Of a DNA stretch of 34,281 bases, positions 15,288 through 24,542 are shown in pieces. The notes under the pieces were generated by a model. That model searched no databases and had not been told where the DNA came from. It saw only the letters and a program-made list of their open reading frames with translations. The position numbers and the translations under genes are program-made. Positions within the stretch are counted from its first letter, which is position 1, and each line of letters begins with the position of its first letter. The stretch is from Aestuariirhabdus haliotis (lineage in GTDB: Bacteria > Pseudomonadota > Gammaproteobacteria > Pseudomonadales > Aestuariirhabdaceae), in contig NZ_JAKSDZ010000033.1 in the NCBI RefSeq assembly GCF_023509475.1, positions 1 through 34,281 on the forward strand, in the 5' to 3' direction.

Positions 15288-18200
15288 CTATCTCAGGTAT
15301 TGATTGATATCGACTCTGTCGATCTGCTTCTTATCCAAATAGGTTTTTGCGTATCGCTCATGGATGCCTTGCCGCAGAAATAACTCGAAAAGATCTGGGT
15401 CGATATGCTGATCCCTGGCCATGAAGCTCATGATTTTTATCGATTCATTTAAGGATTTAGGTGTCTTGTAGGGGCGGTCCGCGGCAGTTAATGCTTCGAA
15501 AATATCAGCGATCGCCATAGCCTTGGCACTTATCGATAACTCTTTGCCCGTTAAACGCTTTGGATAGCCTGTACCATCCATTTTTTCATGGTGGCCACCG
15601 GCTATTTCGGGAACTTCTCGCAAATGTTTGGGGAAGGGTAGTTTGTTTAACATGATGATGGTTTGCACTATGTGATCGTTGATCATATAGCGCTCTTCGT
15701 TATTTAGCGTGCCTTTGGCGACAGAGAGGTTGTATAGTTCCCCGCGGTTATATTTGTGTTCTGGTGTGTCTACTTTAAATCCATGGCTGTTATTTTCCTG
15801 GATGCGATCTGAGGCAGATCTGCCGATAATGTGTTCAGTTTTATCGGCTAATAGTTTTTCCGTAATAGGCAGGGTTTCTTCTCCGGATTGTTTTCGCTGT
15901 TGTTCTTCCCAGGAGATGCCAATGCGATCGTTAAGTGTTCGTTGCCAGGTTCGTTGAGCAATAACCGACAATCTCTCCAAACTCTCTTCGGACATGTATT
16001 CGCCACCTTCATTACACTGTGCGATAAACTCGAAATCCTCATCCAGAGAGCGTAACGCCTGATCTCGTTGTTTGCTCAGTTTATCTTTGTCGCCCCCTTG
16101 ATCCAAAGCTATCCAGTATTGAAGCTGAGCATCTCGTTTCAATACTTCAAAACGCATGCGTATTTCGTGTATTCGGTCATAGAGGGTTTCCAGCTTTGTA
16201 GATTTGTCGACGACGTATTCCGGGGTGGTGACTTTGCCACAATCGTGTAACCAGGAAGCAATATCAAGGGCTTCCCAATCGTCTTCGCTTAAATGGAACT
16301 CTCGGAATTCAGTTTCGTCGGATTGATTGGCTGCCTCGCATATCATTCGAGTGAGTTCAGGGACCCGTTGACAGTGACCGCCCGTGTAGGGGGATTTGGC
16401 ATCAATCGCACCGGCGATTAACTTGATAAACGAATCGAGCAGTTGCTTTTGCATCGCTAATAACTGTTTGCTTTCCAGGGATACAGCCGCAAAACCTGAT
16501 AAGGCCTGAATAAAGTCAAGCTGATTTAGATCGCTGCTCATTTCCTCAAGTTTTGATGCTGGGTACAATAGCACCAATACACCGAAATGATTTTTCTGAC
16601 GATCCTTAAGAGGGATAAGCGTTAGCTTGATCGTTTCACAAGCCAATACAGTGCGAAATTTCTCCACAAGTTGATTGCCTTCCGGCGCCATGGTTTCTTT
16701 GGCCTTGTCGGCGTTAAGGGCGCTGATGATCGGGCTGTCGACATCGTCAATGGATATATTAGGGAAATCATACTCGGCAAATTTACCATCAAGATAGAAG
16801 GAGGAGGGCTTAAGAAACAGTTCCTTCTCATCCAAAAGATAGAGTAGGGTTCCCTTGGCGTGGGCTACTTCGCTGGTCTCTTTAAGGATGCGTTCCTGTA
16901 GAGCGGCGAGGTCTTTTTCACGGGCGAGGGAATCTATCAGACCTAAAAACCGAGAAATGGTGTCGCTCATGGTGTGGGTGGCATTGAATAGGTCGTCAAT
17001 CTCTTTAATGACCGAGCGAATATAAAGTTTGTCACTAAAGTCCATTTTACTAACTGCACTGGCATGTTTTGCCAGTCGTTTTAACGGATTAGAGATCTGC
17101 TTGGCGAGCAACCAAGCCAGGGGAATAGCAAGTAGAAGGATTAATAGGGTGATTTTGGCAGAATCCCAGCGAATGGCATAAGCCTCAGCAAAGAGTTCAT
17201 GGTTGGGTGCTATCACAATAATCCGTAAGTTGGCCCCGTTTGCTCCGGGAATGGATTTTACGCTACCTGTCCATTGTTCCCCCTTATGGTCAATTTGAAG
17301 TTGCTGGGGCGCCAATTTTTTATTGCTATCAAACCATTCAAAGATTGGAATTCCCATCTCGGTAATATGGAACATGCTGACTTTATGATCGTTGCTTTCG
17401 CGAACCGTACGGTCCGTATCTGTATAAGCCAGGACCTTACCTTCGGAATCTATCACAACGATCTCGGAAGAGGTCGTGTATTGTTCAGCGGCAAGTGTTT
17501 CGGATAGGTGCTTCAACGTTACATCGGCAGCAATAACAGCCTGTTTACCGGGCAATGGATGGGTGATTACAACGCCAATTTGGCGCATGAAATAGAACAG
17601 GAAGGGCTCGGTTCGTGACGGGCCGTTGTGATTTAATGCTTGCAGGTACCAGGGTCGTGTGCGAGGGTCGTAACCATCGTATGGCAATATTTTTTCGCTG
17701 ATTTTTTGCAGCTCACTGTCGAGGTAGATGCGAGTAAAAACCGGGCGAGCGCCGGCATGTTCAATGTGATCGATCATGACAAAGGCATCGGTCGGGGATA
17801 AGAATTGCCCTTTTGGAAGTCTCTCTACCAACCGTAAAATAAAATAATCCCCGTCGGCATAGCCGATTTGCAGACCTGCCATGGCTTGTTGCATCTGCAG
17901 AGCTTGGAACAGGAGAGGGAGATGGTTGAGCCTTTCCGGTAGGGTTTGCGCCTTCTCGACTCCTGACAGGCTTAGCAATGACAGGTTGTTTCTGACGGGG
18001 CTATACGTCAGGTTTATCTGTTGGATAACCGTTTTGGTAATCTTGTTTGAAAGTTGCTCGGAGGCTTTTTCTATAATCTCGCTGCTGCGCTGGTAGTTGT
18101 ACCAGGCAAGCAGGGACCCGAGAACAATAATCATACTGACAATCAGGGTCGCAATTTGAACCTGGATTGGGAATCGATAGGTTTGCAGTTCTTTCGTCAT
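15288..18200 (-). CDS. Membrane sensor with dCache, HAMP, GAF and HD-GYP domains (c-di-GMP phosphodiesterase)
   Basis: A 970-residue protein. TM1 (about 17-36) and TM2 (about 350-370) bracket a periplasmic dCache sensor (GYDPRTRPWYLQAL motif). Next come HAMP (about 372-425), a GAF-like domain (about 430-600), and a C-terminal HD-GYP phosphohydrolase expected to degrade cyclic di-GMP. HD-GYP landmarks are His652-Asp653 (WLHDCGK), MINDH, and His870-His871 with the GYP signature (HHEKMDGTGYP). About 218 residues separate HD from HH, against roughly 55 in compact HD-GYP proteins. The extra block (about 670-820) is charged and helical (YDRIHEIRMRFEVL). It is convergent with the MoxR/vWA operon, 25 bases apart. 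The ligand is unknown; dCache domains often bind amino acids or other small molecules. Confidence 0.9.
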   Translation of the reverse strand: MTKELQTYRFPIQVQIATLIVSMIIVLGSLLAWYNYQRSSEIIEKASEQLSNKITKTVIQQINLTYSPVRNNLSLLSLSGVEKAQTLPERLNHLPLLFQALQMQQAMAGLQIGYADGDYFILRLVERLPKGQFLSPTDAFVMIDHIEHAGARPVFTRIYLDSELQKISEKILPYDGYDPRTRPWYLQALNHNGPSRTEPFLFYFMRQIGVVITHPLPGKQAVIAADVTLKHLSETLAAEQYTTSSEIVVIDSEGKVLAYTDTDRTVRESNDHKVSMFHITEMGIPIFEWFDSNKKLAPQQLQIDHKGEQWTGSVKSIPGANGANLRIIVIAPNHELFAEAYAIRWDSAKITLLILLLAIPLAWLLAKQISNPLKRLAKHASAVSKMDFSDKLYIRSVIKEIDDLFNATHTMSDTISRFLGLIDSLAREKDLAALQERILKETSEVAHAKGTLLYLLDEKELFLKPSSFYLDGKFAEYDFPNISIDDVDSPIISALNADKAKETMAPEGNQLVEKFRTVLACETIKLTLIPLKDRQKNHFGVLVLLYPASKLEEMSSDLNQLDFIQALSGFAAVSLESKQLLAMQKQLLDSFIKLIAGAIDAKSPYTGGHCQRVPELTRMICEAANQSDETEFREFHLSEDDWEALDIASWLHDCGKVTTPEYVVDKSTKLETLYDRIHEIRMRFEVLKRDAQLQYWIALDQGGDKDKLSKQRDQALRSLDEDFEFIAQCNEGGEYMSEESLERLSVIAQRTWQRTLNDRIGISWEEQQRKQSGEETLPITEKLLADKTEHIIGRSASDRIQENNSHGFKVDTPEHKYNRGELYNLSVAKGTLNNEERYMINDHIVQTIIMLNKLPFPKHLREVPEIAGGHHEKMDGTGYPKRLTGKELSISAKAMAIADIFEALTAADRPYKTPKSLNESIKIMSFMARDQHIDPDLFELFLRQGIHERYAKTYLDKKQIDRVDINQYLR

Positions 18201-18322
18201 GCGCCGTCCTTTGCCATTATACGAGCGATAATTTGCTCCCTACTGAACTTGCCAAGGGTATTTACAGTCTATCAGAGGAAGTGCCTTTGTCAGGGCGACC
18301 TTAGATCCGAAGGAATGTATCT

Positions 18323-19219
18323 ATGACTATGAAGATAGTAGTAACCGGCGGCACAGGCTGTATTGGCCATCAGCTCTTGCCCACACTGGTATCTGCGGGT
18401 TATCGAGTGTGGGCGTTAACCCGTCAATCCCCCCAAACGCTGGATAATCTGGGCGGTCATATTACGTATGTGAATGATCTCTCGTCTGTACCGGACATGG
18501 ATGCAGTTATTAACCTGGCCGGTGAAGGAGTGCTGGACGCGCGCTGGAGTGAATCGCGCAAACAGATATTGATGGACAGTCGAATAGGGACCACGCGTTT
18601 ATTATTGGATTGGATGAAAAAGCGTCAACAACCGCCCCAAACGCTGATAAGCGGGTCGGCAGTGGGTTATTATGGTTATCATGGGAGTGACCGCCGAATT
18701 GACGAGTCGGTCTCGCCACAAGATGATTTTGCCTCCCGACTCTGTCAGCAGTGGGAGGCCAGCGCGCAAGAGGCTGAAGCGCTTGGAATCAGGGTTTGTA
18801 CAATGAGAATAGGGGTTGTCCTGGCGGCCAATGCCGGGGCTTTGGCACGTATGCTTCCTCCATTCAAGCTGGGGCTGGGAGGCCCTATCGCCACTGGCGA
18901 GCAGATGTTCTCCTGGATACAGCGAGAGGATCTGGTGGCGATGATACTTTTCTTGTTGCACAGCCCGGAGCTTTCTGGCCCCTTTAATGCGACCTCGCCT
19001 ATGCCGGTTACAAATCAGCAATTTAGTAAAGCCTTGGCCAGAGCGTTAAGAAGGCCCTGTTGGTTGACCGTACCAGCCTACGCGATGAGGCTGATGTTAG
19101 GGGAGGCGGCAGACCTGTTGATCAAAGGCCAGGCGGTGATTCCGGAGCGACTTGAAAAGGCCGGCTTCAGCTTTCGTTTCGCCGATATTGATAGTGCCAT
19201 CGAGCATTCGCTGGCCTAA
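18323..19219 (+). CDS. yfcH: TIGR01777 family NAD(P)-binding epimerase-like protein (YfcH)
   Basis: A 298-residue short-chain dehydrogenase/epimerase-like protein of the YfcH/TIGR01777 group. The Rossmann motif is GGTGCIG (residues 9-15, with Cys replacing the usual Phe). Other hallmarks are INLAGEGV, RWSESRKQ, SGSAVGYYG and the C-terminal YfcH extension (about 245-298). AAGGAAT lies about seven bases before the ATG at 18323, so this start is preferred to Met3. The substrate is unknown. Its stop codon overlaps the stop of the convergent gene by four bases. Confidence 0.92.
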   Translation: MTMKIVVTGGTGCIGHQLLPTLVSAGYRVWALTRQSPQTLDNLGGHITYVNDLSSVPDMDAVINLAGEGVLDARWSESRKQILMDSRIGTTRLLLDWMKKRQQPPQTLISGSAVGYYGYHGSDRRIDESVSPQDDFASRLCQQWEASAQEAEALGIRVCTMRIGVVLAANAGALARMLPPFKLGLGGPIATGEQMFSWIQREDLVAMILFLLHSPELSGPFNATSPMPVTNQQFSKALARALRRPCWLTVPAYAMRLMLGEAADLLIKGQAVIPERLEKAGFSFRFADIDSAIEHSLA

Positions 19220-19626
19220 TGCAGTTTTCCCTTGCCTTCAAACAGTGCTTTTCTCGAGGCGACCCAGTCGAATTCATGGTTGGACACCAGCGCGTCTTGA
19301 TACAGCTCTTCCAACTGCTGATATTGTTCTACTTCAGCATCGGGCATCCAGTGCAGGCAGTCACCCCCCAGCAGCCAGAGGAGATCTCGGCTAACCAATG
19401 GGGTTAGTTGGGGAAAGTTGGCGATGAGTTGGCTAATGAGTTGTTGCGCTGCATAGAGCGCTTCCTCATCTCGTTGTTCCAGGTCGGGTAATAATTGGCC
19501 GAGTTTATCGGTAAGGGGGTTTTCGTTAAATTCGGGTAGGCTATCGCTTTCGATAAGTTTGCCGAGCTGTTCGTGAAGTGAGCGCAGCAGTTGTAAGCGA
19601 TAGCTGAAAGGGGAAAAACTTGTCAT
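19216..19626 (-). CDS. PA2817 family protein (uncharacterised)
   Basis: A 136-residue cytoplasmic protein resembling the Pseudomonas PA2817 family. It is mostly helical and acidic, with a conserved core (PLVSRDLLWLLGGDCLHWMP). The start at 19626 has AAGAGA upstream and begins a family-like N-terminus (MTSFSPFSYRLQLLRSLHEQ). The in-frame extension to 19791 is Pro/Cys/Gln-rich with no resemblance to a protein domain. It is convergent with yfcH with a four-base overlap, and divergent from the ABC transporter operon. No function is known. The family call is from memory of the core motif. Confidence 0.7.
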   Translation of the reverse strand: MTSFSPFSYRLQLLRSLHEQLGKLIESDSLPEFNENPLTDKLGQLLPDLEQRDEEALYAAQQLISQLIANFPQLTPLVSRDLLWLLGGDCLHWMPDAEVEQYQQLEELYQDALVSNHEFDWVASRKALFEGKGKLH

Positions 19627-19833
19627 TGGATCTCTTGATGTCTGGGCAGGATAAGGCTCTATTATAAGGCTCTGCCGGTTTTGTGTCAGCGAGATAGTGC
19701 CTGAGCAGGGCGCTTTTAGTATAATTTGGGCCTTCCGACAGTCTGATTTTTCCGGGTATGGGCATGCTGGGCCAAAGTAGCTATTGGTCACTCCCGTGCT
19801 ATTTTTTCAACTTCCTAACAAAATGAGCTTTGC

Positions 19834-20763
19834 ATGACAGATGCGCTGGTTATTTCTGGTCTGAAGAAGGTGTACGCTAACGGCCATGAGGCTTTGAAAG
19901 GTATTGATTTCAAGGTCGAGCAGGGTGATTTCTTTGCCTTACTGGGCCCTAATGGGGCCGGGAAATCAACCACCATTGGTATTATTTCGTCATTGGTTAC
20001 CAAAAGTGAAGGCAAGGTCAGCATCTTTGGTTATGACCTGGATACAGAGTTGAGCCTTGCCAAGCAAAACCTGGGGGTGGTGCCACAGGAATTCAATTTT
20101 AACCAGTTTGAAAAACCACTTCATATATTGATTACCCAGGCCGGGTACTATGGTATTCCGCGTGCAGTGGCCCGTGAACGGGCCGAATTTTATCTGAAGA
20201 AACTTGGCATCTGGGACAAACGGGATGAACAATCGCGTCTGCTATCGGGGGGGATGAAACGTCGCCTGATGATCGCCAGGGCGCTTATTCATAAACCTAA
20301 ACTGTTGATTCTTGATGAACCCACTGCAGGTGTGGATATTGAACTACGTCGCAGTATGTGGGAGTTTCTTCGCGATATTAACGATAAAGAGGGTGTCACA
20401 ATTATTCTTACCACTCACTATCTGGAAGAGGCTGAGCAATTGTGTCGTCATATCGCCATTATTGATAAGGGCAACCTGATTGAAAACAGTTCAATGAAAC
20501 AGCTTTTGAGTAAGCTGAGTGTCGAAACCTTTGTTCTTGACTGTCGTCAGCCCCTGCCGGAAAGTATTTCCGTGGAAGGTTATAGCCTGAGAAGAGTTGA
20601 TGAATACAGCCTGGAGGTTGAAGTTAGTAAAAGCCAAACCATCAATGCGGTTTTTATTGCCTTGGAAAACCTGGGGATAGAAGTATCCAGTATGCGAAAC
20701 CGCTCAAATCGATTGGAAGAGCTGTTTGTGTCCCTCGTAGAAAAGCAGGAGGGGCTGCTATGA
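19834..20763 (+). CDS. yadG: ABC-2 type transporter ATP-binding protein (YadG-like)
   Basis: A 309-residue ATPase matching YadG in length. Walker A is GPNGAGKSTT (about 39-48), the signature is LLSGGMKRR, Walker B is LLILDEPTAG, and the switch His is in ILTTHYLEEAEQL. The C-terminal about 70 residues are the extension usual for ABC-2 exporters. It overlaps the permease gene by four bases (ATGA), so the two are translationally coupled. The substrate of YadGH is unknown; lipid or polysaccharide-type export is the usual guess for ABC-2 systems. Confidence 0.93.
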   Translation: MTDALVISGLKKVYANGHEALKGIDFKVEQGDFFALLGPNGAGKSTTIGIISSLVTKSEGKVSIFGYDLDTELSLAKQNLGVVPQEFNFNQFEKPLHILITQAGYYGIPRAVARERAEFYLKKLGIWDKRDEQSRLLSGGMKRRLMIARALIHKPKLLILDEPTAGVDIELRRSMWEFLRDINDKEGVTIILTTHYLEEAEQLCRHIAIIDKGNLIENSSMKQLLSKLSVETFVLDCRQPLPESISVEGYSLRRVDEYSLEVEVSKSQTINAVFIALENLGIEVSSMRNRSNRLEELFVSLVEKQEGLL

Positions 20764-21536
20764 AGCCTGCAGACGCCTGGATCGCCTTTTTAACCATTGC
20801 TCATAAAGAGGTTCGACGATTTCTTCGTATTTGGCCGCAAACCCTTTTGCCTCCAGCGATTACCATGGTTTTGTACTTCGTCATTTTTGGCAGCGTAATT
20901 GGTTCAAGAATTGGTGAGATGGGTGGTTTCAGCTACATGGAGTATGTGGTGCCTGGGCTGATTATGATGTCGGTCATTACTAACTCCTATGGCAATGTCG
21001 CGTCCTCGTTCTACAGTAATAAATTTCAGCGTAGCGTAGAGGAAATACTGGTTTCTCCTGTGCCAGACTATCTGATGCTGGCTGGCTTTGTATGCGGCGG
21101 GGTAATTAGAGGGTTGTTGGTGGGCTTTATTGTAACCTGCTTGTCGCTTATTTTTACCAGCTTGCCGATGCATAATCTGGGTATCACCATGTTGGCCGTG
21201 CTAATGACTGCGGTGCTATTTTCCCTTGGCGGTTTTATCAATGCTCTTTATGCCAATAGTTTTGATGATGTTTCAATTATTCCTACCTTTGTATTGACAC
21301 CATTGACCTATCTTGGAGGGGTGTTTTATTCCGTTAATGTATTGCCTGAATTTTGGGCCGGGCTATCTGAATTAAACCCAATACTCTATATGGTCAATAC
21401 GTTTCGTTATGGCATTCTGGGGTATTCTGATGGAATTCCTGTTGTTCAGGCGCTACTGATGATTGCGTTTTTAACGGTGGTTGTGTTTTGTTTTACTCTG
21501 TTTCTTCTACGCAGAGGCACGGGGTTACGGCATTAG
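20760..21536 (+). CDS. yadH: ABC-2 type transporter permease (YadH-like)
   Basis: A 258-residue inner-membrane protein with six predicted TM segments and the ABC-2 signature region (PTFVLTPLTYLGGVFYSVNVLPE). It begins with the conserved amphipathic segment (IAFLTIAHKEVRRFLRIW) and pairs with the preceding ATPase. Length and motifs match YadH. The stop codon (21534-21536) overlaps the ribosome-binding site of queF, so the three genes are probably one transcript although queF has an unrelated role. Confidence 0.93.
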   Translation: MKPADAWIAFLTIAHKEVRRFLRIWPQTLLPPAITMVLYFVIFGSVIGSRIGEMGGFSYMEYVVPGLIMMSVITNSYGNVASSFYSNKFQRSVEEILVSPVPDYLMLAGFVCGGVIRGLLVGFIVTCLSLIFTSLPMHNLGITMLAVLMTAVLFSLGGFINALYANSFDDVSIIPTFVLTPLTYLGGVFYSVNVLPEFWAGLSELNPILYMVNTFRYGILGYSDGIPVVQALLMIAFLTVVVFCFTLFLLRRGTGLRH

Positions 21537-21547
21537 GAGTGTTAGAG

Positions 21548-22369
21548 ATGGGTAATAATGTGCACGATTCGCCTCTGGGAAAAGTCTCCGACTACGTAGC
21601 CGAGTATGATCCTGAGTTGCTTCATCCCATAGCACGGCAGGGTAATCGAGCTGGCATTGGTATCGATATTAGGCTGCCTTTTTATGGGGTTGATATTTGG
21701 AACGCATACGAGCTTTCCTGGCTTAATCAGAAAGGTAAGCCTCAGGTAGCGGTTGCTCGTTTTAGTATTCCCTGTAACTCACCCAATATCATCGAATCAA
21801 AATCTTTCAAACTGTACCTGAATTCATTTAATCAGACATCCTTCGAAAATGCCCGGCTATTGAAAGAGGTCCTAAAGAAAGATTTGTCAGTTGCAGCAGG
21901 GGCTACTGTTGAGGTCGAACTGCTGACCCACGAGATGCTCACTAATGAAGGTTTATCACAGCCCAAAGGTTTCTGTATTGACGAGCTGGATGTTGAAATC
22001 AGTTGCTATGAAGTAAATACAGAATTGTTAATGGCGGGCGGTGGTGTTATTGAAGAAGCACTGTACAGCCGTTTGTTAAAATCTAACTGTCCGGTGACAG
22101 GTCAACCAGACTGGGCGACGCTGATGATCCAATACAAGGGGGCGCCTCTTTGTCATGAATCGCTGTTGAAATATATTGTCTCTTTCCGACAACATAGCGA
22201 TTTTCATGAGCATTGCATTGAGCGTATTTTCGTTGATCTGCAGGCTATTACCCAGGCTCAATCGTTGGTTGTTGAGGGGCGTTATGTCAGAAGGGGAGGG
22301 CTAGATATTAACCCTTGCCGATCATTGGAATCCAAGACGTTTTTTGATCGGCGTTTGTCGGTTCAGTGA
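21548..22369 (+). CDS. queF: NADPH-dependent 7-cyano-7-deazaguanine reductase
   Basis: A 273-residue long-form QueF that reduces preQ0 to preQ1, a late step in queuosine synthesis for tRNA wobble position 34. Cys181 (SNCPVTGQPDW) forms the thioimide adduct and Asp188 is the general acid, matching Cys190/Asp197 of E. coli. ESKSFKLYLNSFN and FHEHCIERIF are family signatures. TAGGAG (21534-21539) lies eight bases before the ATG at 21548; the in-frame ATG at 21488 would read through the yadH end. No other queuosine genes are in the window. It is convergent with the adenylate cyclase, 13 bases apart. Confidence 0.96.
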   Translation: MGNNVHDSPLGKVSDYVAEYDPELLHPIARQGNRAGIGIDIRLPFYGVDIWNAYELSWLNQKGKPQVAVARFSIPCNSPNIIESKSFKLYLNSFNQTSFENARLLKEVLKKDLSVAAGATVEVELLTHEMLTNEGLSQPKGFCIDELDVEISCYEVNTELLMAGGGVIEEALYSRLLKSNCPVTGQPDWATLMIQYKGAPLCHESLLKYIVSFRQHSDFHEHCIERIFVDLQAITQAQSLVVEGRYVRRGGLDINPCRSLESKTFFDRRLSVQ

Positions 22370-22396
22370 GTCATCTGCTCTGCTAAAGAATGACTC
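22368..22396. terminator. Hairpin spanning the queF/cyclase convergent stops
   Basis: GAGTCAT (22368-22374) pairs with ATGACTC (22390-22396), overlapping the last codons of both convergent genes. There is no clear T-tract on either side, so its terminator role is uncertain. Confidence 0.3.
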
Positions 22397-23747
22397 GCTC
22401 TTTTAGGCGTATGGCGGCAATTTGAAGTGCTTTCACCACCCTGGCCTTGTCATAACTCTTGATTTTCTCGGTGTCCAGGTACATCGAGAAGCCGTCGACC
22501 TGATGTTCAATAAAGCTTTGCTCGGCTCCCAGATCGCGCCGGAAATCGACAACCTGGAAGGTGGGCACAGGTCGGCTGAAACCTTTGACTTCGAGAGCGC
22601 CTTTGTCACGACACATGATCACATCTTTGATCATGGAATAGGTTTCATAGGAGATAAGAATCTGCCCTGGCTCAGCATTGCTTTCCAGGCGGCTGGCCAA
22701 ATTGACCTCTTTTCCGATAATGGTGTAATCCATTCGGCTGGTTGCGCCGAAATTACCAACGGTACAGAATCCTGTGTTGATTCCCATGCGTATCTGCAGG
22801 GGCTTCTGGATGCCCTGGCTTAGCCAGCGTTGGCGTAATACTTTCATATGCTTGCGCATCGCAATAGCCATGGAGACGGCTGCCAGGGCGTCACGCTTGG
22901 CCCCGCCACTTTTACTATCGCCAAAGAAGACCATAATGGCGTCGCCGACAAATTTGTCGATGGTGCCACCGTATTTAAGGGCGATATTGGACATCTCAGT
23001 CAAATAGTTATTAAGCAGTTCGGTCAGCTCCTCAGATTCCATCTCCTCGGAAAGCTCGGTAAATCCCTTGATGTCACTGAAGAACACGGTTAGACGCTTG
23101 CGCTGTGTTTCCAGGTTACCTTCTTCGCTGGAGAAAAGGGATTCCCAGACTACCGGAGATAAATAGCGACTCAACTTGCTCATTAAACGAATGGTGCGTT
23201 CTTTCTCATCTTTCAATTGTTGCTGACTGATCTCCAGGCGGTGTTTGCGTTGGTAGATCTCTTTACCGATGACCGCCAGATATAATCCGGCACTGACGCC
23301 GGTAATGAGCAAACAGAAAAGGGGAGCGGTCAGAATGATTTCAGGCTGGAACAGGAAAAAGGTAATGGCCAGGCTGGAGAGTAAAAACAGGCATAAAGAG
23401 GGAAGGAAGCGCGCTCCTGAATAGGTAAGGTTGTTAAGGACAATTAACATTACCAGAATAATGCTTGGGGCGGGCATCAAGCCCCAGGCGGCGATTAAAC
23501 CGCCGATATTGATGCCATCAAGGCTTGCAGCCAGGTGGCTATCTTTGAAGCGTGCGATGCCCGGTAATCTGAACAGGAGAGGGTATAGCAGTAAGCCAGG
23601 CATTAACCAGACCAGCAGAGCCGGAACGACATTGTCATAATAGGCAGCCGCCAGGGTTGTGGTGGCAGTCAGATAGATTAGAAAGCGCGAATAGAAAGCG
23701 GGCGTTTCATCCCGGGGCTCAATTGTATTTTTGTTGTTTCCCGTCAT
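22383..23747 (-). CDS. cyaB: MASE2 domain class III adenylate cyclase (CyaB-like)
   Basis: A 454-residue membrane-bound cyclase. The N-terminal 1-175 region is a MASE2-type sensor with about six hydrophobic segments. A short coiled coil (KHRLEISQQQLKDEKERT) leads to the class III catalytic domain (about 212-395). Catalytic features are metal-binding Asp in FFSDIKGFTELSEEM and KFVGDAIMVFFGD, and the transition-state region DYTIIGKEVNLASRLE. Layout and length match Pseudomonas CyaB (about 463 residues), the main cAMP source for Vfr there, so cAMP is the expected product. No strong ribosome site is seen at 23747. The endonuclease V-like gene lies 93 bases upstream on the same strand. Confidence 0.88.
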   Translation of the reverse strand: MTGNNKNTIEPRDETPAFYSRFLIYLTATTTLAAAYYDNVVPALLVWLMPGLLLYPLLFRLPGIARFKDSHLAASLDGINIGGLIAAWGLMPAPSIILVMLIVLNNLTYSGARFLPSLCLFLLSSLAITFFLFQPEIILTAPLFCLLITGVSAGLYLAVIGKEIYQRKHRLEISQQQLKDEKERTIRLMSKLSRYLSPVVWESLFSSEEGNLETQRKRLTVFFSDIKGFTELSEEMESEELTELLNNYLTEMSNIALKYGGTIDKFVGDAIMVFFGDSKSGGAKRDALAAVSMAIAMRKHMKVLRQRWLSQGIQKPLQIRMGINTGFCTVGNFGATSRMDYTIIGKEVNLASRLESNAEPGQILISYETYSMIKDVIMCRDKGALEVKGFSRPVPTFQVVDFRRDLGAEQSFIEHQVDGFSMYLDTEKIKSYDKARVVKALQIAAIRLKERVIL

Positions 23748-23840
23748 GCGAATGCTGGTCAGCTCGATAGGATAGATAAGCGGTTAATAGTAAAGGGGAA
23801 TGGTTTTAATCTCCAGTCTTTAGGGCGACAGAGGGATTCT

Positions 23841-24542
23841 TTAGCTGATCTCTTTTGAGGGGGTGAGCGGGTTCAGTTGGGCAATCGGCTGGGGTGTCAG
23901 TAGTTCTAGCATATCGGCGTTTTCGAGCGATGAAGGCACCGCCTTGAGTGAGGAGAGTAATGCCTGTTTAAGGCTTATTTGGTGAGCCGGTGAAACGTAA
24001 ATAGGCGGCAGATCCCGATGAATTCTTAACAAGGCACCGTAGGTTTGTTCGCCACTACTAAGGGGGATCCAGCTGCCACGCTGTCTTCTCATTCTACGGG
24101 TGACGGGGGAGTTGGGTGCTGCTCGCCAACCGACGGTAGGGATATTACTCATCAAGCCAATATGGCTAGCGAGTCCAAATCGTTCGGACCCCGTGACGCC
24201 GCGGCCATCGCAGATGATCAGATCAGGTTGGTTTTTCAATGCTTCCAGCGCTTTCAGGACGACGGGAGCTTTGCGAAATGAGAGGAGCCCCGGAATGGGC
24301 GGGAAATCGAGCCTTTGGGTGGCGCTATGCCGTTCTATTACTTTGAAATCCGGAAGCCTGAAAAGAGTGACATTGGCGGTACTGTACTCATCGTCCAGGT
24401 TGTAAAGCAGCTGAGCACGGGCTATACAGGATACTTTATATGAAGGTTGGTCATCCAGAATAATCCAGGCGCTAAGGCTTTTTTGAATAGAAGCCGCCTG
24501 GGTTTCTGTGATGTTCCAAGGGTGTAGGGTGTTAATTTTCAT
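23841..24542 (-). CDS. nfi: Endonuclease V family protein with degenerate active site
   Basis: A 233-residue protein recognisable as endonuclease V (deoxyinosine 3'-endonuclease) from PIPGLLSFR (83-90), PDLIICDGRG (106-115), RFGLASHIGL, IPTVGW and YVSPAHQISL. Two of the three metal-binding acidic residues are gone. The Asp of the IAGADV motif is Gln44 (IARAQLLY; codon CAG) and the Glu of SFRE is Lys91 (SFRKAP; codon AAA). Only Asp112 remains. The strand-separating PYIP wedge is PPIP. The reading frame is intact, with no stop or frameshift, so the protein is probably made but inactive as a nuclease; it might bind lesions or have a new role. The start has no strong ribosome site. It lies upstream of the cyclase gene and divergent from prsK. 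Confidence 0.82.
   Translation of the reverse strand: MKINTLHPWNITETQAASIQKSLSAWIILDDQPSYKVSCIARAQLLYNLDDEYSTANVTLFRLPDFKVIERHSATQRLDFPPIPGLLSFRKAPVVLKALEALKNQPDLIICDGRGVTGSERFGLASHIGLMSNIPTVGWRAAPNSPVTRRMRRQRGSWIPLSSGEQTYGALLRIHRDLPPIYVSPAHQISLKQALLSSLKAVPSSLENADMLELLTPQPIAQLNPLTPSKEIS

Noticed and set aside
18602-19021. 139-residue - strand open frame
   Set aside because: Antisense shadow of yfcH with no recognisable domain.
19627-19791. 55-residue N-terminal extension of the PA2817-family protein
   Set aside because: Not family-like, and it occupies the divergent promoter region before yadG; Met56 (19626) fits the family start.
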